Source: an uncultured Planctomycetaceae bacterium (GTDB taxonomy: Bacteria; Planctomycetota; Planctomycetia; Planctomycetales; Planctomycetaceae). From it: 5,743 bases of DNA. Position numbers and translations under genes: made by a program. Location: assembly GCA_903921605.1 (NCBI GenBank), contig CAIXQV010000523.1, positions 1 to 5,743 of the forward strand. Direction: 5' to 3'. Shown one piece after another: positions 1-5,743 of the stretch. The notes below the pieces were generated by a model. It searched no databases. It saw only the letters and a list, made by a program, of their open reading frames with translations, and had not been told where the DNA came from. Positions within the stretch are counted from its first letter, which is position 1; each line of letters opens with the position of its first letter.

Positions 1-1
1 C

Positions 2-3000
2 ACGGTCTTCGCCGACGAATTGAACATTCCAATCGGCCTGATTCCTTACGGTGACGGGGTGATCTGTTTCAGTATTCCGAACATCTGGTACCTGCGAGAT
101 ACCGACGGAGATGACCGCTGCGACAAGCGAGAAGTCTTATATGGGCCATTCGATACGACTCGGGATACTCACGGGATGTGCAATGCGTTTCGGCGCGGCG
201 ATGACGGTTGGATTTATTCCTGCCACGGATTCAACAATCGTTCAGAAGTCGCCGGAAAGGACGGCCATAAAGTGGTCCTCACGTCAGGGAACACATTTCG
301 CTTTCGTCCCGACGGCTCTCGGCTTGAGCTGTATACTCAGGGCCAGGTGAATCCGTTCGGAATGTCGATCGATCAATATGGTGATATCTACACAGCCGAC
401 TGTCACACCAAGCCCGTGACGCTGTTATTGCCGGAGGGTTGCTACGACAGCTTCGGGCGCCCGCACGACGGTTTGGGATATGTCCCGAATGTTATGGAGC
501 ACCTGCACGGTTCAACGGCGATTGCCGCATTGGCGCTGGGCGAACATTTGCGATTTCCAGCGGAGTATGCGAACAGCACATTTGACGGAAATGTGATGAC
601 TTCGCGAGTGAATCAGAACACTTTGAAGCGAACAGGTTCCAGCGTTCGAGCGATTGAACAACCGGATCTGGTCAGCAGCAGTGATCCCTGGTTTCGGCCG
701 GTGGATCTGGTCGCTGGTCCGGATGGCGCGTTATACGTCGCGGACTTTTACAATCGAATCATCGGACATTATGAAGTTGACCTGAAGCATCCGGGCCGCG
801 ATCGGTTTCGTGGACGACTTTGGCGAGTTCGCTATGCAGGAACTGAAGGTGCGACGAATGCCATTAAAGGATATGGACAGGACCTGACAGCTCTAACCAC
901 CGAGCAATTGCTTGAAGTGATCAGGACAGCTCCCGAAATGCAAAAGCGACTGGCCAGAGATGTGATCGCGGATGATCTGTCAGCCGAGACGACTGCGACA
1001 CTCAAAAAGCATCTTCACGACAACGACTCTGTAGTACGCCGTTTCGCTCTGCGACTACTGGCGCTGCGAGATGCGTCGGTGATTGAAGCGATTTCCGCCG
1101 GGGCGTCTGACGATGATGAACTTGTCCGCGTCCATGCTTTCCGCGCGTTGCGAGAAGTGACTTTGCAGGAAGCCGATCAGACAGCGGCCTCACAGCTTCT
1201 GAAAAAGGGATTTGGCGACTTATCGGCGATGGTGCGACGCTCGGCCGTAGCCGCGGCTTCTCGACAACAGTCGCAGGAACTCATCGCGCCGCTGCTTCGC
1301 ATGTTTCATACGACCGATCTGGCTGACGTGCATTTGCGACATTCTATCCGGATTGCGCTGCGGGATCATTTGCTGCATGAAGACTGGTTCCGAACAGTCG
1401 CTGCGGATGTGACAGTCGGCATGGATCGTCTGGTTTTGGCAGATCTGAGCCTGGCCGTCAAAACACCAGCGTCAGCGGAGTTCGTGGCTGGCAACATTCA
1501 GTTTCTCGGTGTGTCTCAGCCCACGCGGCTGGCTGAGTATTTGCAGTTTGCGGCGGCTCATGTTTCGCCGGAAGCAGCCGAGGGAGTTGTGGTGGCAGTG
1601 AGAGAGCGATTCTCCGGGGATCGTGAGCTGCAACGCGGGTTGTTGAATTCCATGCGTCAGGGGTTTGCTCAGCGAGGACAACAGCCACCGGCTGCGGTAC
1701 GAGCCTGGGCCATGGATGTTGCGATGCAGTTGCTGAACATGAAAACGCCCGAAGATCTTTCAGCACTCGACGTCGTGCCTGCAGTGAGCTGGAACTATCG
1801 GCCGCACTCGGATGCGTCTGACAAAAATAATTGCTGGGGTGTTGCACGGTCTCGCATGTCGGCCGACGCCGTAGCTGGAGCAGCGTTGTACAGCAGCTTT
1901 GAGCAGGGTGAACGCCGGACGGGGATTTATCGTTCGGCACCGATTGAGGTCGGCGACAGCCTGTCGTTTTTTATTGCGGGTCATGACGGAATTCCGGACG
2001 CACCATTGAAGAAGGCCAATTTTGTGCGGATCCGCGATGCTGCGTCGGAAGAGTTGCTACGGGAAGCGTCTCCATTGCGGAATGACGTGGCCCAAAAGGT
2101 CGAATGGAAAACGGATGATCTGCGAGGACGAAAGGTTGTCGTGGAACTTGTCGACGGCGACAGTGCGTCGGCGTATGCCTGGATTGCGGTGGGGCGATTC
2201 TCGGACGATCGACTGAATCCATCCGACGATCAGCAGCGACAGCTCGCAGCCGCAGAACTGATCGGAGATTTCGGACTGCAGGAACTGCGACCGGCCATTG
2301 TTCGACTGTCGACAGTGAGTGGAGTGTCTCGCACTTCGTTGGTCGCCATGGCGAATTCGCTTCTGAAACTGCGTCCCAATTCACTGCTGACTGCCGTCTC
2401 AATTGTTCCGACAATTGCTGCCGCTTCGGATGCGTTGGCCCAATCGGCGATGAATGCCATTGCGCAGGATAACTCTGAGGAAGCTCGCAAGACTCTGGAA
2501 GCCGCATTTCAGGTGTCGACGGCCGCTGAGCAGTTGCTGATTGCTCAACCGCTGGCCGCAGATCTGTCGGGCGCTGAAGAGCTGCTGAGACTCATGGAAG
2601 CCGGCAAGGCGTCCGCACGACTACTGCTCAAGCCCGCGATTCAGCAGCGTTTGAACGCGATCGCCACGGAGGAATTGAAATCGCGAGTGATCGTGCTCAC
2701 AGAGAAACTCCCCACGGAGGACAGCATCGTGGAAGAGTTGCTCACGAATCGTCGAAAAGCCATTCAGCAAACGGCAGGAGATATTCAAAACGGCAAAGAG
2801 CTGTTCAAAAAGAATTGTCAGATCTGCCATCAGATTGCCGGGGAAGGAAAACAAGTCGGACCGAATCTGGACGGAATTGGTAATCGCGGGCTGGACCGGG
2901 TTCTGGAAGATGTGTTGATCCCGAATCGAAATGTTGACGTGGCGTTTCGAACGACAACCGTGGTGACCGACGAAGGCAAAGCCTACAGCGGATTACTGAA

Positions 3001-3205
3001 GGAACTGGAAGGCAATCGGATCAGCATCGTCGACAGCCAGGCGAAAGAAACGATTCTGCAGACGGACATCATCGAAGAGCGTAGGGCGTCTGCGAATTCA
3101 CCGATGCCATCGAATGTGGGCGAGACATTGAACGAAGTGCAGTTGCGAGATCTTGTCAGTTTCCTGTTGTTGCAGAAGAAGATCGTCGAAGGCGCGAAGC
3201 CGTGA
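2..3205 (+). CDS. PVC-type heme-binding CxxCH protein (membrane-bound dehydrogenase/propeller + HEAT + cytochrome c), 5'-truncated by window
   Basis: The reading frame is open from base 2, so the true start, the signal peptide and the first propeller blades lie upstream. A TTG at 20-22 is only an internal codon. Residues are counted from the codon at 2-4; 1067 are visible. Residues 1 to about 285 resemble the glucose/sorbosone-dehydrogenase-like beta-propeller of Pirellula/Verrucomicrobium proteins, with blade motifs such as GPDGALYVADFYN near 240 and HPGRDRFRGRLWRV at 263-276. Residues about 300-460 are HEAT-like helical pairs (VVRRFALRLLAL, LVRVHAFRALRE, MVRRSAVAAASR). About 597-735 is a beta-rich, jelly-roll-like domain. 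More helices follow. The C-terminal heme domain has C939-Q-I-C942-H943 for covalent heme c, then VGPNLDGIG, and Met1035 in SPMPS as likely axial ligand. Family knowledge suggests a periplasmic or membrane-attached redox role, perhaps oxidising sugars or alcohols; the substrate is unknown. Family assignment is firm, function is inferred. Confidence 0.93.
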   Translation, partial: TVFADELNIPIGLIPYGDGVICFSIPNIWYLRDTDGDDRCDKREVLYGPFDTTRDTHGMCNAFRRGDDGWIYSCHGFNNRSEVAGKDGHKVVLTSGNTFRFRPDGSRLELYTQGQVNPFGMSIDQYGDIYTADCHTKPVTLLLPEGCYDSFGRPHDGLGYVPNVMEHLHGSTAIAALALGEHLRFPAEYANSTFDGNVMTSRVNQNTLKRTGSSVRAIEQPDLVSSSDPWFRPVDLVAGPDGALYVADFYNRIIGHYEVDLKHPGRDRFRGRLWRVRYAGTEGATNAIKGYGQDLTALTTEQLLEVIRTAPEMQKRLARDVIADDLSAETTATLKKHLHDNDSVVRRFALRLLALRDASVIEAISAGASDDDELVRVHAFRALREVTLQEADQTAASQLLKKGFGDLSAMVRRSAVAAASRQQSQELIAPLLRMFHTTDLADVHLRHSIRIALRDHLLHEDWFRTVAADVTVGMDRLVLADLSLAVKTPASAEFVAGNIQFLGVSQPTRLAEYLQFAAAHVSPEAAEGVVVAVRERFSGDRELQRGLLNSMRQGFAQRGQQPPAAVRAWAMDVAMQLLNMKTPEDLSALDVVPAVSWNYRPHSDASDKNNCWGVARSRMSADAVAGAALYSSFEQGERRTGIYRSAPIEVGDSLSFFIAGHDGIPDAPLKKANFVRIRDAASEELLREASPLRNDVAQKVEWKTDDLRGRKVVVELVDGDSASAYAWIAVGRFSDDRLNPSDDQQRQLAAAELIGDFGLQELRPAIVRLSTVSGVSRTSLVAMANSLLKLRPNSLLTAVSIVPTIAAASDALAQSAMNAIAQDNSEEARKTLEAAFQVSTAAEQLLIAQPLAADLSGAEELLRLMEAGKASARLLLKPAIQQRLNAIATEELKSRVIVLTEKLPTEDSIVEELLTNRRKAIQQTAGDIQNGKELFKKNCQICHQIAGEGKQVGPNLDGIGNRGLDRVLEDVLIPNRNVDVAFRTTTVVTDEGKAYSGLLKELEGNRISIVDSQAKETILQTDIIEERRASANSPMPSNVGETLNEVQLRDLVSFLLLQKKIVEGAKP

Positions 3206-3250
3206 AGGTGGTTTCCGCTTAAGACCGTGCGGCTCGGAGATGGCTCGGTG

Positions 3251-3285
3251 AGCACCATGCTGGACTGCGGTGCTGGGCCGGTTTT
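3251..3285 (+). terminator. Possible intrinsic terminator after the heme-binding gene
   Basis: AGCACC (3251-3256) pairs perfectly with GGTGCT (3269-3274). Two further GC pairs (3259-3260 with 3267-3268) extend the stem inward past a 2-base bulge, leaving a 6-base loop. A TTTT run follows at 3282-3285, separated from the stem by GGGCCGG. The hairpin lies 45 bases after the stop of the heme-binding gene and 26 bases before the MOSC start. The T-run is short and not directly next to the stem, so termination may be weak or this may be a chance hairpin. Confidence 0.33.
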
Positions 3286-3311
3286 ATCAAGTACGATGAA
3301 AGACTGTCACC

Positions 3312-3800
3312 ATGGAGATACTTAAAGAACTGCTCTCCACGAATACGTTTCAGGGAAAAGTCGACTGGATTGGAATCTCGTCGGGGCCACGATCAGAGAT
3401 TAAGGCGCAGGACACCGTTCGTATCGTGACGGGCGGCGTGGAAGGCGATCATCATTGCCGCCCGACGAGGAAGTCGAAGCGGCAGGTGACGTTGATTCAG
3501 GCTGAGCATATCCCGGTTGTGGAGGCGATTCTGGGGCGAGGAAAGATCGACCCGTCGTTACTGCGGCGAAATATTGTGGTTTCCGGCATCAACCTTGCTG
3601 CATTGAAGTATCAGACGTTTCGAATTGGGACGGCGGTGCTGGAAGGGTCTGGCAATTGTCCGCCTTGTTCCAGGATGGAAGAGAACCTGGGGCCGGGCGG
3701 TTATGCGTCAATGTTGGCCCATGGCGGAATCACGGCGGTGGTCGTCTCGGAAGGTGTTGTGAGTCTGGGGGATGCGGTTTCCGCTCTTCCGATGGTGTAA
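3312..3800 (+). CDS. Stand-alone MOSC domain-containing protein
   Basis: This complete 162-residue protein is almost wholly one MOSC domain, the fold shared with the C-terminus of molybdenum-cofactor sulfurases. Visible hallmarks are GGVEGDHH (41-48), RQVTLIQAEH (57-66), LRRNIVVSGINL (84-95), FRIGTAVLEG (103-112), a CPPC pair (C116, C119) followed by SRMEE, and the closing segment LAHGGITAVVVSEGVVSLGDAV (from 135, in two parts: LAHGGITAVVV and SEGVVSLGDAV). In the superfamily a conserved cysteine is thought to carry sulfur or contact the molybdenum cofactor; C119 is the best candidate. There is no signal peptide or membrane segment, so it should be cytoplasmic. ATG 3312 is the first start after an in-frame TGA at 3297-3299. 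The only ribosome-site-like sequence is a weak GAAAG at 3298-3302. The length is normal for small YiiM/YuaD-like MOSC proteins. Its physiological substrate is unknown and neither neighbour suggests one. Confidence 0.93.
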   Translation: MEILKELLSTNTFQGKVDWIGISSGPRSEIKAQDTVRIVTGGVEGDHHCRPTRKSKRQVTLIQAEHIPVVEAILGRGKIDPSLLRRNIVVSGINLAALKYQTFRIGTAVLEGSGNCPPCSRMEENLGPGGYASMLAHGGITAVVVSEGVVSLGDAVSALPMV

Positions 3801-4082
3801 GTGGGTGAAAATCTCGTAAAGTTGCAGAATGCTCTTCAGGTTCTGTGTTGGAATTGTGTAGCAAATTCGTCCAGTCGTCTCATTTTGCGTCGTGCATTGA
3901 GAGACGAAACAGACGGAAAACTGCTTCTGAGTAGAGTTACGAGGCGGTTTCGGGAACGTTGAGGCCGGTCACTTTTCCGAAGTGGCGGGGTGGATGAGAC
4001 TTGAAAAGAGTCAGGACGATCCGACAATTGGCGGATTGATTGCTCCGGTGAAGATTTTTCAGGTGCAAGGCGACAACTGAAG
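3801..4082. other. Intergenic region without a convincing gene
   Basis: These 282 bases separate the MOSC gene from the LEPR-XLL-like surface-protein gene. No tRNA, clear sigma-70 promoter or strong terminator was recognised. Seen by eye are a short palindrome GAATT-8-AATTC (3851-3868) and a 7-bp inverted repeat (3875-3907, listed separately). A 28-codon ATG frame (3994-4080) ends 2 bases before the next gene's start; it has no recognisable similarity and is treated as unproven. The region probably holds the promoter and untranslated leader of the downstream gene, which starts too far away for simple coupling to the MOSC gene. Confidence 0.5.
3875..3907. repeat. Inverted repeat TCGTCTC/GAGACGA, 19-base spacer
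   Basis: TCGTCTC at 3875-3881 is the exact reverse complement of GAGACGA at 3901-3907. The 19-base spacer has only a weak inner TGC/GCA pairing. No T-run follows on the + strand, so it does not look like an intrinsic terminator for the MOSC gene. It could be a regulatory hairpin, a protein-binding site, or chance; a 7-bp match in a gap of this size is not strong evidence on its own. Confidence 0.3.
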
Positions 4083-5743
4083 ATGTTTGCAAAGCTATTT
4101 TCCAGAAATTCGACTCGACGACGCCCCAGCGCGTGGGCTGCCTGTTGTGCGGCGGAGTCTCTGGAGGTTCGCAGCTTGCTTAGCGCGGTGGTCGTGCAAT
4201 TGGCCGCCAGTCGCGACAACACAATTTACAGCGTGCCCACAGGTGACCAGGCGAATGGTCAGGGCCAATTTATCGTGGCCGGTGGGGCTGGTGGTACAGC
4301 GGCAGCGCGTCGAGGTTTGATCGCGTTCGATGTCGCCGCAGCCGGGATTCCGGAAGGCTCCACAATTCTTGACGTCGTGCTGACGATGAATCTCGCCCAG
4401 ACAGCGGGTGGTTCGACCAATGTTGCAGTGCATCGATCACTGCGATTATGGGGCGAAGGTTTTTCAGATGCTTCCGGTACAGAGATGGAAGGTGCAGTGA
4501 CCAATGGGCTTGATGCCACGTGGATGTTTCCTCAGTTTGGAGGTACAGCGTGGGCGAAACTCGGTGGTGACTTCGCCAGCGCATCGGCGACTGTAGCAGC
4601 CGGTGCACTGGGGGCGTATGAGTGGTCCGGCGGAAATCTGGTCGCAGATGTTCAGGATTGGCTGGATAGCCCTAACTCGAATTTTGGCTGGTTCATCAAG
4701 TCGGCTGAAGCGTCCGGGAACATGAAAGCGTTTGTCAGCCGAAATTCGGCTAATGCCGCACTGCGACCCACTCTCGAGATCACCTACGAAGAACCCATCA
4801 TTCCGGGGATTGTCGAGGGCCGAAAGTGGCACGACAAGAATGCGAATGGGATTCGTGAGTCAGAAGCGACACTGGGCTTGAATCTGCAATTCCCCAGTGG
4901 TGAGTCGCGATACAATAACTTTGGCGGAAAAGAGTACTGGTACCAGTCCGCAGTTAACACGGCGTGGTACTTTTTGAGTCCGAACGGCAATCTGGTCAAG
5001 TGGAGCGGTAAAGCCAAATCGCTGACGGGGACTGTTGTGGATCAGCTTGATCCGCAGGTCTGGCATACTCCACAGACTTTGCTGGGGTCTTCTCAGAAGT
5101 CGCCGGAACCGTGGATGAATGGCTTCGTTTTCGAACTCGTTAATTCGGCCGGGAAAGTCGTGGCCACGGCGACGTCGCGGGATATCGATCGCAATGGGGA
5201 CGGTGCGATTCAGCAGGAAGCCGAACGTGGCTGGTATCGCTTTGATAACCTGATGCCGGGCAAGTATACGGTCCGTGAAGTCGTTCCCGAGGGCTGGGTG
5301 CAAAGTGCATCACGAACTTCGTCGGGAGCGATGGAGGCCTATCAACTGGATCAGAAACTTGGCCTGACTCTTTCAGGTTCTGATCGCCGGAATTTTGGTG
5401 GTCAGGATGAACGCTGGATGAGAGGATCAAGTGGCTGGTTCTACATCACACCAGCGGGAGATTTTTATCGCTGGGATGGTAAGGCTGTAACTGCCAAAAC
5501 GCCGCTTTCAGGAACCTTTCTGGCTGATCCCGGGATTCCCTATTATCGCGACATTTCTCTGCTCCACGATGCTAAGAACCCAGTTCTGAACGTAACCGAA
5601 GGCGCCGTACTGACCAGAATCAACTTTGGCAATTACAAGCCAACGATTGTTACAGGACAGGGAACGCTCAGCCAGATCCCTGCGTGGATCAGGAATTCGC
5701 CCACATTCACGGCCGTGCTGAAGCCTGGTGGAACATCCCAGCC
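4083..5743 (+). CDS. LEPR-XLL-like surface/secreted protein with DNRLRE and SdrD B-like domains, 3'-truncated by window
   Basis: The frame stays open from ATG 4083 to the window end (553 complete codons) with no stop, so the protein continues to the right. ATG 4083 is the first start after an in-frame TGA at 4002-4004; a clear Shine-Dalgarno site is absent (AAGG at 4067-4070 is 12 bases away). The N-terminus is basic (K4, R8, R12-R14) and followed by ESLEVRSLLSA (25-35), a variant of the planctomycete LEPR-XLL motif with V in place of P. Residues about 38-236 look like a DNRLRE domain: DNTIYS near 45, WGEGFSD at 123, NFGW at 200-203, and the typical ending RPTLEITYEEP. From 244 an SdrD B-like domain starts (VEGRKWHDKNANGIRE). 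Its second half is ELVNSAGKVVATA through NLMPGKYTVREVVPEGW (351-405). Possible calcium loops are D251-N253-N255 and D369-N371-D373. Two tryptophan-rich repeats are annotated separately. A role in the cell surface or matrix is inferred from the domain types; ligand and anchoring are unknown. Confidence 0.9.
   Translation, partial: MFAKLFSRNSTRRRPSAWAACCAAESLEVRSLLSAVVVQLAASRDNTIYSVPTGDQANGQGQFIVAGGAGGTAAARRGLIAFDVAAAGIPEGSTILDVVLTMNLAQTAGGSTNVAVHRSLRLWGEGFSDASGTEMEGAVTNGLDATWMFPQFGGTAWAKLGGDFASASATVAAGALGAYEWSGGNLVADVQDWLDSPNSNFGWFIKSAEASGNMKAFVSRNSANAALRPTLEITYEEPIIPGIVEGRKWHDKNANGIRESEATLGLNLQFPSGESRYNNFGGKEYWYQSAVNTAWYFLSPNGNLVKWSGKAKSLTGTVVDQLDPQVWHTPQTLLGSSQKSPEPWMNGFVFELVNSAGKVVATATSRDIDRNGDGAIQQEAERGWYRFDNLMPGKYTVREVVPEGWVQSASRTSSGAMEAYQLDQKLGLTLSGSDRRNFGGQDERWMRGSSGWFYITPAGDFYRWDGKAVTAKTPLSGTFLADPGIPYYRDISLLHDAKNPVLNVTEGAVLTRINFGNYKPTIVTGQGTLSQIPAWIRNSPTFTAVLKPGGTSQ
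4872..5084 (+). repeat. Tryptophan-rich protein module, copy 1 (residues 264-334)
   Basis: This is the first copy of a module repeated at protein level within the surface protein. It opens with LGLNL, then SGESRYNNFGG, and has the core W295-x4-P300-x-G302-x4-W307-x-G309-K310, followed by LTGT (314-317) and a closing LL (333-334). It lies between the opening strand and calcium-like loop of the SdrD B-like domain (244-259) and the remainder of that domain (from about 342), so it looks like an insertion. DNA of the two copies has diverged, so the duplication is not recent. I do not recognise it as a named domain. Confidence 0.72.
5358..5573 (+). repeat. Tryptophan-rich protein module, copy 2 (residues 426-497)
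   Basis: This second copy follows the end of the SdrD B-like domain. It opens with LGLTL, then SGSDRRNFGG (431-440), and has the core W452-x4-P457-x-G459-x4-W464-x-G466-K467, followed by LSGT (475-478) and LLHDA (493-497). The spacing between W, P, G, W, G and K is identical to copy 1; the main differences are small gaps before NFGG and after GK. It is followed by INFGNYKP (513-520), which resembles the closing strand of B-type repeats and may lead into a further domain beyond the window. Confidence 0.72.

Noticed and set aside
20..22. TTG as the start of the heme-binding protein
   Set aside because: The frame is open to the left edge (codons from base 2 read TVFADELNIPIGL, a normal internal stretch of the propeller), so the gene begins upstream of the window.
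1458..1940. Long minus-strand reading frame (160 codons) within the heme-binding gene
   Set aside because: It lies opposite a clearly coding + strand frame with recognised domains; the translation is low-complexity in appearance, rich in R, P, S and H, with no family resemblance.
1971..2507. Minus-strand reading frame of 178 codons opposite the beta-rich domain
   Set aside because: Complementary shadow of a conserved coding region; no domain, motif or start signal of its own.
3206..3311. Small gene between the heme-binding and MOSC genes
   Set aside because: Only 106 bases, containing a hairpin and no frame with a plausible start and length.
3851..3868. GAATT-8-AATTC palindrome as an operator
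   Set aside because: Only 5 bp per arm, AT-rich and built on EcoRI-like halves; too likely by chance to list as a site.
3836..4222. Minus-strand frame of 128 codons spanning most of the gap and the start of the surface-protein gene
   Set aside because: Composition rich in S and R, no recognisable domain, and it overlaps the N-terminal LEPR-XLL-like region, which is clearly coding on the + strand.
4860..5303. Minus-strand frame of 147 codons opposite the SdrD B-like region
   Set aside because: Antisense shadow; the + strand translation carries the recognisable B-like domain and the W-rich module.

Overview
The window looks like a piece of a planctomycete chromosome (phylum Planctomycetota, probably order Planctomycetales). 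This rests on gene content: a PVC-type heme-binding CxxCH protein of the large Pirellula/Verrucomicrobium kind, and a surface-type protein whose N-terminus carries a variant of the planctomycete LEPR-XLL motif (ESLEVRSLLSA). Base composition appears mid-GC by eye. All real genes lie on the + strand. No species can be named from the sequence alone.

Layout: (1) 2-3205 is the 3' part of a long multidomain c-type cytochrome-like protein. It has a glucose/sorbosone-dehydrogenase-like beta-propeller, HEAT-like helices, a beta-rich domain that looks like a jelly roll, more helices, and a C-terminal heme domain with CQICH. It is open at the left edge. (2) 3206-3311 is a short gap with an imperfect hairpin and T-run that may terminate gene 1. 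(3) 3312-3800 is a complete stand-alone MOSC-domain protein. (4) 3801-4082 is a 282-base gap with no convincing gene, one 7-bp inverted repeat and a doubtful 28-codon reading frame ending 2 bases before the next start. (5) 4083-5743 is the 5' part of a large secreted or surface protein, open at the right edge. It has a basic N-terminus, the LEPR-XLL-like motif, a DNRLRE-type domain, an SdrD B-like domain, and a duplicated tryptophan-rich module of about 70 residues.

The three genes do not form an obvious pathway. The cytochrome-like protein and the LEPR-XLL protein are both expected outside the cytoplasm. The MOSC protein is a cytoplasmic sulfur/molybdenum-cofactor-type domain whose link to either neighbour is not evident. 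No mobile element, CRISPR array, tRNA or rRNA was seen. The most interesting structure is the duplicated module in the last gene (W-x4-P-x-G-x4-W-x-G-K core, preceded by NFGG). Its first copy appears to sit inside an SdrD B-like fold, splitting it.
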